From: Modestobacter caceresii
GTDB taxonomy: Bacteria > Actinomycetota > Actinomycetes > Mycobacteriales > Geodermatophilaceae
Assembly (NCBI RefSeq): GCF_000761485.1
Contig: NZ_JPMX01000119.1
Coordinates: 1 to 64,000 of the forward strand
Direction: 5' to 3'
Length of the DNA stretch: 64,000 nt
Below the pieces are notes generated by a model that saw only the letters and a list, made by a program, of their open reading frames with translations, ran no database searches and had not been told where the DNA came from. This document shows, piece after piece, positions 1 through 8,579 of this stretch (position 1 is its first letter; the number at the start of each line of letters is the position of its first letter). The position numbers and the translations under genes are program-made.

Positions 1-941
1 GCCGCCGTGTCGAACAGTGCGCTGACCGACTCCCCGTCGTGGATCCGCTGCACGGCCTGGGCGAGCGCGGGGGCCACCGACAGCACGGTCAGCTTCTCCG
101 AGGCCCCGGCCGGCACCGGCACGGTGTTGGTGCAGACGATCTCCACGACGTCGGACTGGGCGCCGATCCGCTCCAGTGCACCGGCGGTGAACAGACCGTG
201 CGTGCAGGCCACCCGGATCGTGCGGGCGCCGGCGTCCCGCAGCCGGTCGATGAGCTCCAGCACGGTGCTGCCCTTGGCGATCTCGTCGTCCAGCACGATG
301 ACGTCGCGATCGGCGACGTCCCCGATGATGGCGCTGATGCTGACCCGGTCGTCGGCGTACCGCTGCTTGGCGCCCGCCGCCACCGGCACCCCGAGCCGGC
401 GGGCGAAGGCCGCGGCCTCCTTGGCGTTGCCCAGGTCGGGGGAGACGACGGTGGTGCGGGAGAGGTCCAGGGCCCGGAAGTGGTCGGCCAGCTCCCGCAG
501 GGCGTGCAGGTGGTCGACCGGCACGCTGAAGAAGCCGTGCACCTGCGGGGAGTGCAGCGTCATGGCCAGCACCCGGCTGGCCCCGGCGGCCACCATGAGG
601 TCGGCGATCAGCCGGCCGCCGATGGAGATCCGGGGCGCGTCCTTCTTGTCCGACCGCGCGTAGGCGTAGTGCGGCATCACCACGGTGATCCGGGCCGCCG
701 AGGCGCCGCGGGCCGCGTCGATCATCAGCAGCAGCTCGACCAGGTTCTCCTGCACCGGGGTCACCAGCGGCTGCACGAGGAAGACGTCGCGTTCGCGACA
801 GTTGGCCTGCAGCTGGACCTCGAGGCAGTCGTTGGCGAACCGGGTCATCCGGACCGGCTGCAGCGGCACACCCAGCTGGGCGCACATCTCCGCGGCGAGT
901 TCGGGGTGGGCACTGCCGGCGAAGACGGCGATCTCACGCAA
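1..941 (-). CDS. Ribose-phosphate pyrophosphokinase family protein (divergent Prs homologue), 3' end cut by window edge
   Basis: Prs enzymes make PRPP from ribose 5-phosphate and ATP for nucleotide, histidine and tryptophan synthesis. About 313 residues are visible, nearly the family's full length of roughly 315-325, and the C terminus runs off the left edge. Seen: an N-terminal FAGSAHPELA segment, an ATP-loop-like ARSDKKDAPR near residue 95, TLHSPQVHGFF near 128, and the ribose-phosphate (PRPP) loop VLDDEIAKGST near 217-226. Canonical Prs has DDxxDTGGT in that loop; here a Lys replaces the usual Asp/Thr position. I chose TTG at 941 because GGAG lies 6 nt upstream and no ATG or GTG in frame fits the family's N terminus. 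It follows the transglutaminase gene on the same strand after 76 nt and has its own promoter-like sequence. Family membership is clear; full Prs activity is not certain, and it may be a paralogue of the housekeeping enzyme. Confidence 0.85.
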   Translation of the reverse strand, partial: MREIAVFAGSAHPELAAEMCAQLGVPLQPVRMTRFANDCLEVQLQANCRERDVFLVQPLVTPVQENLVELLLMIDAARGASAARITVVMPHYAYARSDKKDAPRISIGGRLIADLMVAAGASRVLAMTLHSPQVHGFFSVPVDHLHALRELADHFRALDLSRTTVVSPDLGNAKEAAAFARRLGVPVAAGAKQRYADDRVSISAIIGDVADRDVIVLDDEIAKGSTVLELIDRLRDAGARTIRVACTHGLFTAGALERIGAQSDVVEIVCTNTVPVPAGASEKLTVLSVAPALAQAVQRIHDGESVSALFDTA

Positions 942-966
942 GGGGCACTCCGCAGCTGGGGGGAGC

Positions 967-998
967 CGGTGACGACGTCACCGACTCCGGCCACCGTA
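967..998 (-). promoter_or_regulatory. Putative promoter and palindromic operator of the Prs homologue
   Basis: In the 76-nt gap before the gene, the minus strand shows TACGGT at 998-993, a TAnnnT -10 match. Just downstream is a perfect inverted repeat with 7-bp arms and a 3-bp centre, CGGTGACGACGTCACCG at 967-983. It lies between the predicted transcription start and the ribosome binding site, so it could be a repressor site or an RNA hairpin. The assignment is an inference from sequence alone. Confidence 0.4.
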
Positions 999-1017
999 AC
1001 CAGCTCCGGCGCCGCGG

Positions 1018-3372
1018 TCAGGCCGGGCGGGGTCGGCGGGGGGCCCGGGCGGCCGTCCACCGTGCGGCCGTCGCGAGCGTGGAAGCCGGCCACACCGCCG
1101 CCCGGATCCGCTGACCGCGGGAGGAGGACCGGAGCAACGCCCGCCGCACCGTCGTCAGCGCCTCGGTCAGCGTCGGGTCCGGGCCGGGCCGGCCCGCCGG
1201 CGGGCCGTACACCGAACGCTCCTGGGCCAGCGCCAGGGTCCGCACCGCCGGGACCGCGGCGGGGTCGGTGGCGGCGAGCCGCTGGGCCAGCTCGAGGGCC
1301 AGCTGGCGTGCCGTCGACGTGCCGGGCAGCTCGACGCCCAGGTCGGCGGTGGTCGCCAGCAGCTCGTCCCACAAGGCGCCCGGCCGTCCGTCGGCCAGCC
1401 GGGCGGCGCGCTGACGGCGGCGGACGGCGAACGGCACCGCGGCCAGGGCGAGCACGACCAGCGTGCCCGCTGCCCCGAGCAGCCACGGCCTGAGCTGCTG
1501 CTGCGGTACGGCCTGGGGCGCCAGCGGCGGCACGTACTGGTCGTCGCGGTCCAGCTCGGCGCTCGGCGCTGCCGGCAGCGGTGCGCCGACGTCCGGTGTG
1601 GCCGTGTCCGGGGTGTCGTCGTCGACCGCGTCGGTGCGGGGCGCCCAGGGGAGCTCCACGGCGCGGTCGGCGGCGATCGGGGTGGGGTCGAAGGGGATCC
1701 AGCCGATGCCGGCGAACCAGGCCTCGACCCAGGCGTGCGCGTCGTCGGTGGTGACCACCCGGTCGCCGTCCTCGCCGACCTGACCGGGCGTGTAGCCCAG
1801 CACCACCCGGGCCGGCACCCCCGCTGCCCGGACCAGCACGGCCATCGCCCCGGCGTACTGCTCGCAGTAGCCGCGCTTGAGCCGGAGGAAGTCGGCGAGG
1901 TCGTCACCGGTGGTGCCCTGGCTGGTGGACAGGCTGTAGGCGAAGCCGTTGGCCGGGTCGGTGAACAGCCCGAGCACGGCCCGGACCCGCTCGTAGGGCG
2001 ACTGCGCCGGGTCGGTGAGCTGGTCGGCCAGGGCGGTGACGGCGGGGTCGAGCTCGGGCAGCGCCGTGTAGCGCTCCACGAGGGGGTCGCCGGGGACCAG
2101 CGGCGCGGCGGCCAGCTCCGCCGTGCTCGGCCGCGGCTGCTGGGCGGTGAACCGGTAGGCCAGCCCCCCGGTGGTCACGTCCCGGCCGAAGACGGTCCGG
2201 GCGGCGGGGTCGAAGCGCCAGTCCTCGTCCTCGGACCCCAGCACCTGCACCGACAGCGGCGAGTCCAGCAGCGGGAGGAAGCGGTCGTCGTGCTGCAGCA
2301 CGGTGACCCGGGCCGTCACCGCACGGCTGGACCGCGGGTCGGGGAGCGGCGCCAGCGGTCGGTCGCCCGCGATCGACTCCTGGCCGTCGAGGTTGCTCAT
2401 CCGCCAACCGCCGTCGCCGCTGTACTCGTCGAGCGACACCGAGCGCAGGTACCCCGGGTCGGCCACCGACGCGTCGACCTGCAGCAGGTCGATCGGCTCG
2501 GGCAGGGTCAGCTGGCCGGCCATCTCCGCCACCGGGTCCAGCGACGTGCCCACCCCGTTGCCGGTGCCCGCCCCGCCCAGCCCCGCGGCGAGCGAGCCCT
2601 CGGCCAGCATGGGCACGAACGCCGGCACCAGCAGGCCGGCCACCAGGGCGACCACGCCGGTGCGCAGGGCCGGCAGGGTGCCGGTGCCCATCGGCGACCC
2701 ACTGCCACCCCGGGCGTCCCCGACCAGCCGCGCCCGCTGGTCGGCCCACAGCAGGACGGCGAACCCGGCCGCCGGGGCGGCGAAGGAGATCAGCGCGACC
2801 TCCCCGATCACGGTGCTCACCGGGACGCAGTAGAGGACCAGCAGACCGAGCCCGCCCAGCGCCGGCTGGCGGGCGGGGACGGCGAGCAGGTCGACGGCCA
2901 GCGCGATCAGGGCGACGAAGACGGTGGTCAGCGCCACCAGCCCGGTCAACGGCAACGCCGGCGTGGCCTGCTCCCGGATCTCCGCGGTGCCGTCCCCGAG
3001 CAGACCGGCCAGGTCGGCCAGGCTGCCCAGGGTCGGCAGCACGCCCGCCCAGCCGCGCTCGGGCGTGAAGACGACCGTCAGGACGACGAGCACCAGGGCC
3101 ACCTGGCCCAGCGGCACCGCCAGCCGGGCCGGGCCGGCCCACCACGGGGAGTCGTCCCCGGCGGAGTCGACCAACCGGTCCAGCAGCGCACGCAGCGCCA
3201 CCCCGCCCAGGCCGACGGCGGCCACCACCATGGTCACCGGCAGCAGCCACGTGCGGGCGGCGAAGACCGGGTCCAGCGCCAACGCTCCCAGTCCGACGGC
3301 GACGGCGACCGCGATCCCGGTGCCCGGCCCGCCGCGGGTGGCCCGGGGCAGCTCGTCGATCTGACCGCTCAC
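1018..3372 (-). CDS. TgpA-type membrane transglutaminase-like protein (DUF3488 + transglutaminase core)
   Basis: 784 residues from GTG. Several hydrophobic segments in the first 250 residues form the DUF3488 membrane domain, followed by an extracytoplasmic region and a transglutaminase-like core. The papain-like triad can be read: Cys in GYCEQYAGA (about residue 503), His in [11 protein letters not shown] and Asp in IPFDPTP. A further membrane segment ([20 protein letters not shown]) precedes a cytoplasmic tail of about 140 residues. The start GTG overlaps the DUF58 stop in a GTGA, so the two genes are translationally coupled. MoxR-DUF58-TgpA operons are widespread in actinobacteria beside mraZ. 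Their products are thought to act at the cell envelope, but no substrate is established, and none can be deduced from this sequence. Confidence 0.9.
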   Translation of the reverse strand: MSGQIDELPRATRGGPGTGIAVAVAVGLGALALDPVFAARTWLLPVTMVVAAVGLGGVALRALLDRLVDSAGDDSPWWAGPARLAVPLGQVALVLVVLTVVFTPERGWAGVLPTLGSLADLAGLLGDGTAEIREQATPALPLTGLVALTTVFVALIALAVDLLAVPARQPALGGLGLLVLYCVPVSTVIGEVALISFAAPAAGFAVLLWADQRARLVGDARGGSGSPMGTGTLPALRTGVVALVAGLLVPAFVPMLAEGSLAAGLGGAGTGNGVGTSLDPVAEMAGQLTLPEPIDLLQVDASVADPGYLRSVSLDEYSGDGGWRMSNLDGQESIAGDRPLAPLPDPRSSRAVTARVTVLQHDDRFLPLLDSPLSVQVLGSEDEDWRFDPAARTVFGRDVTTGGLAYRFTAQQPRPSTAELAAAPLVPGDPLVERYTALPELDPAVTALADQLTDPAQSPYERVRAVLGLFTDPANGFAYSLSTSQGTTGDDLADFLRLKRGYCEQYAGAMAVLVRAAGVPARVVLGYTPGQVGEDGDRVVTTDDAHAWVEAWFAGIGWIPFDPTPIAADRAVELPWAPRTDAVDDDTPDTATPDVGAPLPAAPSAELDRDDQYVPPLAPQAVPQQQLRPWLLGAAGTLVVLALAAVPFAVRRRQRAARLADGRPGALWDELLATTADLGVELPGTSTARQLALELAQRLAATDPAAVPAVRTLALAQERSVYGPPAGRPGPDPTLTEALTTVRRALLRSSSRGQRIRAAVWPASTLATAARWTAARAPRRPRPA

Positions 3373-4721
3373 GCCGGCACCGGCCCTGCGGCACCGGCCC
3401 GGCTGCCCACCTGGCTCCACAGCTGCGCCACGTTCTGGTCCGGGCCGATCATGGCCACCTGCCAGCCGGCCGCGCGGAACAGGTCGCCGGCCTGCTGCTG
3501 CCGGGTGCACAGCTCCGCCCGGGCGGCGGGGCCGAGTGCACGCCGGCCCCGGGTGGCCCCGCCGTCCAGCCAGCCCGCCGCGTCCACCAGCACCGCGACG
3601 TCCCGGCCCGGGCCCGACCGGGCGCGGACCAGCGCCGCGACGTCCTCGGGGTCGACGAGGCCCAGCAGGCAGATGGCCGGCCCGTCGGCCCCCGACCGGC
3701 GCAGCGCCTCCACCCCCAGCTGCAGCCCGGGCTGGGGCGCACCGCCCAGTCCGGCGAGTCGCTCGAGCAGCTCGTCCGGGCCCAGCTGTCCGCGGCCCAG
3801 GGCCGGGGTGAGCTCCCCGCCGTCGGTCACCACGCGCAGGGCGGCGCCCCGGCGCAGCAGGTGGGTGCCGATGCTGGCCGCGGCCTCCACCACCCACTCC
3901 AGGGTGTCCTGCGGCGGGGCCGGGTCACCGGCTGCGCCGTCGACGCTGCCCCCCAGCAGGTGGACGGTCGACCGGGAGTCGACGAACACGGTCGCCGCGG
4001 CTCGCCACGGGCGCTCCTCCAGCCGGACCATCAGCTCGCCGGTGCGGGCGGTGGCGCGCCAGTGCACCAGGCGCAGGTCGTCGCCGTGGCGGTACTCCCG
4101 GGTGCTGACGTCGTCCTCGCCGTGCACGGCGATCGACCGGCGGGCGCCCTCGCCGCCGTCGCCGCCGGCGCCGGTCAGCGCTCCACCACCGGACAGCGGG
4201 ATGACCCGGGGGAGGACCAGCAGGGCGGCGGTGTCGGTGCCGGTCGCGGTGCGCAGCACCAGGCCGAAGGGGTCGACCAGCCGCAGGCTCAGCGGCCCGA
4301 GGGTGTACCGGCCGCGCCGGGAGCCGTGCAGCCGGTACCGGAGCGGGGCGGTGCTGCCGCTGAGCAGCCGCTCCACGACGAAGCGCGGCCGCGGGCCCAG
4401 GTCGACCGGCAGGTGCTCGGTGAGCAACCACAGGCCGCCCGGGCGCCGGTCGGTGTTGGCCACCTCCAGCAGCACGTCGGCGGTGCCGCCGCGCGGCAAC
4501 CGGGCCGGGGTGACGGTGCGCCGGGTGGCGACCCGGAAGCGCTGGCGGGCGACCCCGACGGCCGACACCACCGGCAGGGCGAGCACGAACACGGCCAGCT
4601 GCACCAGCGCCCGCTCGCCGAGCAGGGCGCCCAGCGCGGCAAGGGTCAGCCCAGCGGCGACCAGGCAGCGGCCGCGCAGGGTGAGGGAGGACGCGGCGTC
4701 GGCGATCCGGGTGCGGGCCAT
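3369..4721 (-). CDS. DUF58 domain-containing protein
   Basis: 450 residues from ATG 4721. Two hydrophobic stretches near residues 18-55 suggest an N-terminal membrane hairpin. The DUF58 signature [16 protein letters not shown] is present in the middle, and the C-terminal half looks von Willebrand A-like ([24 protein letters not shown]). DUF58 proteins typically partner a MoxR AAA+ ATPase; here moxR lies 32 nt upstream and the transglutaminase gene overlaps downstream. The function is inferred only from this conserved pairing, which suggests an envelope-associated complex remodelled by MoxR. Confidence 0.88.
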   Translation of the reverse strand: MARTRIADAASSLTLRGRCLVAAGLTLAALGALLGERALVQLAVFVLALPVVSAVGVARQRFRVATRRTVTPARLPRGGTADVLLEVANTDRRPGGLWLLTEHLPVDLGPRPRFVVERLLSGSTAPLRYRLHGSRRGRYTLGPLSLRLVDPFGLVLRTATGTDTAALLVLPRVIPLSGGGALTGAGGDGGEGARRSIAVHGEDDVSTREYRHGDDLRLVHWRATARTGELMVRLEERPWRAAATVFVDSRSTVHLLGGSVDGAAGDPAPPQDTLEWVVEAAASIGTHLLRRGAALRVVTDGGELTPALGRGQLGPDELLERLAGLGGAPQPGLQLGVEALRRSGADGPAICLLGLVDPEDVAALVRARSGPGRDVAVLVDAAGWLDGGATRGRRALGPAARAELCTRQQQAGDLFRAAGWQVAMIGPDQNVAQLWSQVGSRAGAAGPVPA

Positions 4722-4753
4722 GGGCGGGGTGTCCGTCTCTGGAGCGGGCCGGC

Positions 4754-5812
4754 TCAGCGGCCGCCGTGGACGGGCACCGTGGCGAGCAGGTCGGTGACCA
4801 CCCGCTGGGCGTCCCGGCGCGCCAGCGCCGCGTCCGGGGTCAGCAGCAGCCGGTGCGCCAGCACCGGCACCGCCATGGCCTGCACGTCGTCGGGGAGCAC
4901 GTGGTCGCGGCCGGCCAGCGCCGCGGTGGCGCGGGCGGCGCGCAGCAGCTGCAGTCCCGCCCGGGGTGAGGCACCCAGTCGCAGGTCGGGGGAGCGGCGG
5001 GTGGCCTCGACGAGCGAGACGACGTACTGGCGCAGCGGCTCGGCGACGTGCAGCCGGCCCACCGCGGCCACCAGGGTCCGCACGTGCGCGGCGTCGACGA
5101 CCGGGGTGAGCGCGGTGAGCGGGTCGACGGTGGCCCGCCCGCCGAGCATCGCCAGCTCGGCGTCGCGGTCGGGGTAGCCCATCGAGACCCGGGCGGTGAA
5201 CCGGTCGCGCTGCGCCTCGGGGAGGGGATAGGTGCCCTCCATCTCCAGCGGGTTCTGCGTCGCGACCACCATGAACGGCCGGGCCAGCTCGTAGGTGACC
5301 CCGTCGACGGTGACCTGCCGCTCCTCCATGCACTCCAGCAGGGCCGACTGGGTCTTCGGCGAGGCTCGGTTGATCTCGTCGGCCACGACCACGTTGGCGA
5401 AGACGGCGCCGGGCTTGAACTCGAACGCCCGGGACTCCTGGTCGTAGACGGCGACGCCGGTGACGTCGCTGGGCAGCAGGTCGGGGGTGAACTGGATCCG
5501 GCGCACCGTGCCGTCGATGGTGCGGGCCAGCGCCTTGGCCAGGGTGGTCTTCCCGACCCCGGGGACGTCCTCGATCAGCAGGTGGCCCTCGGCCAGCAGC
5601 ACGACCAGCGCCAGCCGGACGACGTCGGGCTTGCCCTCCACCACGCGGCCGATCGCCTGGGCGAGCTGCGCCCCCTCGGCCGCCACGTCGACGTCGGTCT
5701 CCGGCTGCGTCGCTGCGGCGTCCTGGCCGGTGTCGTGCCGGGGTGCGGAGCGCAGCTCCGTCGTCCCCCGGTCCGACCGCAGCTCTGCCGTGCCCTCGGT
5801 CACCCCACTCAC
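4754..5812 (-). CDS. MoxR family AAA+ ATPase
   Basis: 352 residues. It shows Walker A PGVGKTT at 84-90, Walker B VVVADEIN at about 141-148, a sensor-like VVATQNPLEMEGTYPLPEAQ and the LDRF-like QRDRFTARVSMGYP. The first 40 residues are a charged, non-conserved extension. MoxR ATPases are chaperone-like AAA+ proteins encoded with DUF58 or VWA partners, matching the downstream DUF58 gene. It is the first gene of the minus-strand operon, divergent from mraZ with about 240 nt between the two starts. Confidence 0.93.
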   Translation of the reverse strand: MSGVTEGTAELRSDRGTTELRSAPRHDTGQDAAATQPETDVDVAAEGAQLAQAIGRVVEGKPDVVRLALVVLLAEGHLLIEDVPGVGKTTLAKALARTIDGTVRRIQFTPDLLPSDVTGVAVYDQESRAFEFKPGAVFANVVVADEINRASPKTQSALLECMEERQVTVDGVTYELARPFMVVATQNPLEMEGTYPLPEAQRDRFTARVSMGYPDRDAELAMLGGRATVDPLTALTPVVDAAHVRTLVAAVGRLHVAEPLRQYVVSLVEATRRSPDLRLGASPRAGLQLLRAARATAALAGRDHVLPDDVQAMAVPVLAHRLLLTPDAALARRDAQRVVTDLLATVPVHGGR

Positions 5813-6052
5813 GGTACGTGCTGATCAGCGGCGTGCACGGGCGATCCCGTCCCGATGCCGTTCCGCTGCCGCGCCGCTGGCCGTCCCGCTGCCCGGAGGT
5901 GGTCGGTGGGGCGCGGTGGAGGAGAGGGGGCGACACGGCGTGAAGTGGTGTCCAGTGGGGGTCAGTGGGTTACTGTGTCGCGCAATGGGGAGGCTGGGGC
6001 CACGGACGGTGCCCGGCACGACCACAGGAGGACTGATGCAGGGGGTGATCCG
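5813..6052. other. Divergent intergenic region between moxR and mraZ
   Basis: The 240 nt hold the mraZ operator repeats and -10 (listed separately) on the plus side. I could not pick a confident moxR promoter. A frame open from 5855 runs into mraZ, but its N-terminal part does not resemble MraZ. Confidence 0.6.
5944..5976 (+). promoter_or_regulatory. mraZ promoter with three MraZ-type operator repeats
   Basis: Three AGTGG units start at 5944, 5954 and 5964, giving TGGTG, TGGGG and TGGGT cores at exact 10-bp spacing. MraZ of E. coli is known to bind TGGGN direct repeats separated by 5 nt upstream of its own gene, so this is a textbook autoregulatory site. TACTGT at 5971-5976 fits a -10 hexamer, placing the operator over the -35 region. 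Repeats and spacing are seen directly; binding by this MraZ is inferred. Confidence 0.75.
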
Positions 6053-6487
6053 GTGTTCGTCGGCAGCTACCCCCTGCGTCTGGACGAGAAGGGCCGGCTC
6101 GCCCTCCCGGTCCGGTACCGCGAGCTGGTGGCCGACGGCATGGTGATCAAGAAGGGCCAGGAGCGCTGCGTCTACGGCCTGACCATGGCCCGGGTCGCCG
6201 AGCAGAGCGCCGCGCTGAAGTCCATGGCGCCGGCCGACACCAACGCCGGCCGCATGCACGCCCGGATGAGCTTCGGCTCGATGGTCGAGGTCGAGGCGGA
6301 CAAGACCGGCCGGATCACCATCCCCGCCACCCTGCGGGAGTACGCCGGCCTGGACCGCGACGTCGTCGTCGTCGGGGTCGACACCCGCTTCGAGATCTGG
6401 GACTCCGGCACCTGGGACGCCTACGTGGCCGAGCAGGAGGCCGTCTTCGCCGCGATGGAGAGCGAGGGGATGCCGACCCTGTCCTGA
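6053..6487 (+). CDS. mraZ: Transcriptional regulator MraZ
   Basis: 144 residues beginning [19 protein letters not shown], the canonical MraZ N terminus. It has two AbrB/MraZ half-domains; the second starts at [15 protein letters not shown] 6053 was chosen because it gives the conserved N terminus and has GGGGG six nt upstream; the ATG at 6036 is out of frame. MraZ is a DNA-binding regulator that heads dcw clusters and controls its own operon, consistent with the repeats upstream. A 338-nt gap separates it from rsmH, which is long for this position. Confidence 0.96.
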   Translation: MFVGSYPLRLDEKGRLALPVRYRELVADGMVIKKGQERCVYGLTMARVAEQSAALKSMAPADTNAGRMHARMSFGSMVEVEADKTGRITIPATLREYAGLDRDVVVVGVDTRFEIWDSGTWDAYVAEQEAVFAAMESEGMPTLS

Positions 6488-6825
6488 GTCGACCTCCACC
6501 CCACCCCACTACGGACCGCACCACCCGAGCGCCCCACCCCGCCCCACCCCCTGGACGAGCCGACTTCCCCGCGGCTCGACCGGACCCGGACAGCGAGCCG
6601 ACTTCCCCCCGGCTCGACGTCCACCGCACCGACCGCCCCACCCGCCCGGCTGCCCCAGCCCGGCTCCACCTGGTACCGCTTCCCCGGCGCCAGGCGAGCC
6701 CGGCGGGGCAGCGGGCCGGGGGAGTGCGCTCGTCCCGCCCCACCCGCACTCCACTGCCCACCACCCGCCCCACTGGGCCCCACCCCTCGCCCAGCCCGCC
6801 CCTGCGCCCCGAGAGGAACTCGTCG
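6488..6825. other. mraZ-rsmH intergenic region (338 nt, C-rich)
   Basis: No convincing gene. The region is strongly C-rich on the plus strand, with many CCCCACC runs, and contains a duplicated stem-loop (6556-6616, separate entry). The open frame from 6724 into rsmH encodes a Pro/Ser/Thr/Arg stretch with no family resemblance and is treated as leader. GAGAGGAA at 6811-6818 is the rsmH ribosome binding site. Confidence 0.6.
6556..6616 (+). repeat. Two tandem copies of one stem-loop between mraZ and rsmH
   Basis: Copy 1 has arms CGAGCCG (6556-6562) and CGGCTCG (6572-6578) around loop ACTTCCCCG. Copy 2 has the same arms at 6594-6600 and 6610-6616 around ACTTCCCCC. The copies are 38 nt apart and differ at one loop base. 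They lie in the untranslated stretch of the dcw transcript and could form paired RNA hairpins or DNA sites. No function is known to me. Confidence 0.7.
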
Positions 6826-7803
6826 ATGAGCAGCCCCGAGGCCGCCGGGCCCGCGCTGCACGTCCCCGTCCTCCTCGACCGGGTCACCGAGCTGCTCGCC
6901 CCCGCGCTGAGCGCACCGGGCGCCGTCCTGGTCGACTGCACGCTCGGGCTGGCCGGCCACTCCCTGGCCCTGCTGGGGGCCCACCCGGGGCTCCGGCTGA
7001 TCGGTCTGGACCGGGACCCCGACGCCCGCGCCGAGGCTGCTGCCCGGATCACCGCCGCCGGCCACGCCGAGCGCGCCACCCTGGTGCCCGCCGTCTTCGA
7101 CGAGCTGCCCGACGTGCTGGCCGAGCTCGGGGTCGACGAGGTGCAGGGCGTCCTGTTCGACCTCGGCGTCTCCTCCCTGCAGCTGGACCGCCCCACCCGC
7201 GGGTTCAGCTACTCCACCGACGCGCCGCTGGACATGCGGATGGACCCCACCGGGCCCCGCACCGCGGCCGACGTGGTCAACACCTACTCCCGGGGCGAGC
7301 TGACCCGGGTGCTCAAGGTCTACGGCGAGGAGCGCTTCGCCGGCCGGATCGCCGCCGCCATCGAGCGGGAGCGCGCCCGGGAGCCGTTCACCGGCACCGC
7401 CCGGCTGGCCGAGCTGGTGCGCTCCTCGATCCCCGCAGCCACCCGCCGCACCGGTGGACACCCGGCCAAGCGGACCTTCCAGGCCCTCCGGATCGAGGTC
7501 AACGACGAACTCGGGGTGCTCTCCCGGGCCCTTCCCGCCGCCATCGACGCGCTCGCGATCGGTGGCCGACTGGTCGTGATCAGCTTCCACTCCCTCGAGG
7601 ACCGCATCGTGAAGCAGACGCTTGCCGCAGAGGCCACTGACCGCACGCCGCCCGGCATGCCGGTCCCGATGCCCGAGCACGCTCCGGTGCTGAAACTGGT
7701 GACCCGGGGCGGTGAGGCGCCCGGTGACGCCGAGCTCGCCGTCAACCCGCGGGCCGCCTCGGCGCGGGTCCGGGCCGCCGAACGCCTCCGGCGGGCGGCA
7801 TGA
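6826..7803 (+). CDS. rsmH: 16S rRNA (cytosine-1402-N4)-methyltransferase RsmH (MraW)
   Basis: 325 residues. RsmH methylates N4 of C1402 in 16S rRNA using S-adenosylmethionine. Seen: N-terminal HVPVLLDRV, the SAM loop [28 protein letters not shown], the conserved [17 protein letters not shown], and [13 protein letters not shown] near the C terminus. ATG 6826 was chosen because GAGAGGAA precedes it and it yields a normal-length protein. Its stop overlaps the ftsL start as ATGA, tying it to the division genes. Confidence 0.97.
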   Translation: MSSPEAAGPALHVPVLLDRVTELLAPALSAPGAVLVDCTLGLAGHSLALLGAHPGLRLIGLDRDPDARAEAAARITAAGHAERATLVPAVFDELPDVLAELGVDEVQGVLFDLGVSSLQLDRPTRGFSYSTDAPLDMRMDPTGPRTAADVVNTYSRGELTRVLKVYGEERFAGRIAAAIERERAREPFTGTARLAELVRSSIPAATRRTGGHPAKRTFQALRIEVNDELGVLSRALPAAIDALAIGGRLVVISFHSLEDRIVKQTLAAEATDRTPPGMPVPMPEHAPVLKLVTRGGEAPGDAELAVNPRAASARVRAAERLRRAA

Positions 7804-8576
7804 GCCAGCCGGCGCGCTCCGCCCCGCGGAGCAGCAGCCCGCGCACCTCCACCCCGCGCACCCCGACGCCGCGCACCCCCCACGGCAGCACCGCCCGCAC
7901 CGGCTCGACCCGCGCAGGCACCGCCCGGACGACGCCCGCTCGCGCCACGACGGCCCGCACCACGACGGCCCGGGCCACCGGCCGCGCGACCACCGGCCCG
8001 GTGCACGTGCCCCGGGTCGCCCCGCCCCGGCGCAGCGGACCGGTCCCCAGTGGTCCGCAGCTGCGGCTGGTGCCGCCCAGCCGGCCGACCCCGGCCCGCG
8101 CGCCCCGCGGCAGCCGGCGGGCGTCGCTGCGCGGTCGCCGGGCGCCGTTCGTCATCGTGCTCGTCGCCCTGCTGGTCGGGACGACACTCGGCCTGCTCCT
8201 GCTCAACACCGCGATCGCCGTGGACTCCCTGCGCGCCACCGAGCAGCGGGTCGCGATGGCCGACCAGGCCAAGGAGGTGGCTCGACTGGAGCAGCAGGTG
8301 ATCGCTGCCGACACTGCTGCCGAACTGGCCCGCGCCGCTGCCGCGGTCGGGCTGGTCCCGCCGGGAGACGCGGCGCACCTGGTGCTGCAGCCCGACGGCA
8401 GCTCCGTCCTGCTGGGCAGCGCCACGCCGGCGACGGCCCCCGTCGTGCCGGAGGCCACCGACCAGGAGGCCACCGACCAGGAGACCGCCGACCCGGAGGC
8501 GATCGACCCCACCCCCGATCCCGCGCCGACCGACCCCCCGCCCACCGACGCCGCGTCGCCGACCCCCGGGAACTGA
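7800..8576 (+). CDS. ftsL: Septum formation initiator / FtsL-like membrane protein
   Basis: 258 residues. A long cytoplasmic N terminus rich in Thr, Pro, Arg and Ala repeats (first ~110 residues) leads into a single membrane segment at about 116-138 ([19 protein letters not shown]). A short coiled-coil-like stretch follows ([17 protein letters not shown]), then a Pro/Asp/Glu-rich tail containing [10 protein letters not shown]. Position between rsmH and ftsI, topology and coiled coil identify it as the FtsL position of the cluster. FtsL with FtsQ and FtsB activates FtsWI at the septum. Sequence conservation is weak, as usual for FtsL. Its start overlaps the rsmH stop; ftsI follows after 3 nt. 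Confidence 0.85.
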   Translation: MSQPARSAPRSSSPRTSTPRTPTPRTPHGSTARTGSTRAGTARTTPARATTARTTTARATGRATTGPVHVPRVAPPRRSGPVPSGPQLRLVPPSRPTPARAPRGSRRASLRGRRAPFVIVLVALLVGTTLGLLLLNTAIAVDSLRATEQRVAMADQAKEVARLEQQVIAADTAAELARAAAAVGLVPPGDAAHLVLQPDGSSVLLGSATPATAPVVPEATDQEATDQETADPEAIDPTPDPAPTDPPPTDAASPTPGN

Positions 8577-8579
8577 TCC

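Noticed and set aside
1735-4797. 1,020-codon open frame on the plus strand opposite the transglutaminase and DUF58 genes
   Set aside because: Its product is a Gly/Arg/Pro/Gln/His-rich string with no domain; the opposite strand encodes clear families. It is an antisense shadow from GC-rich codon bias.
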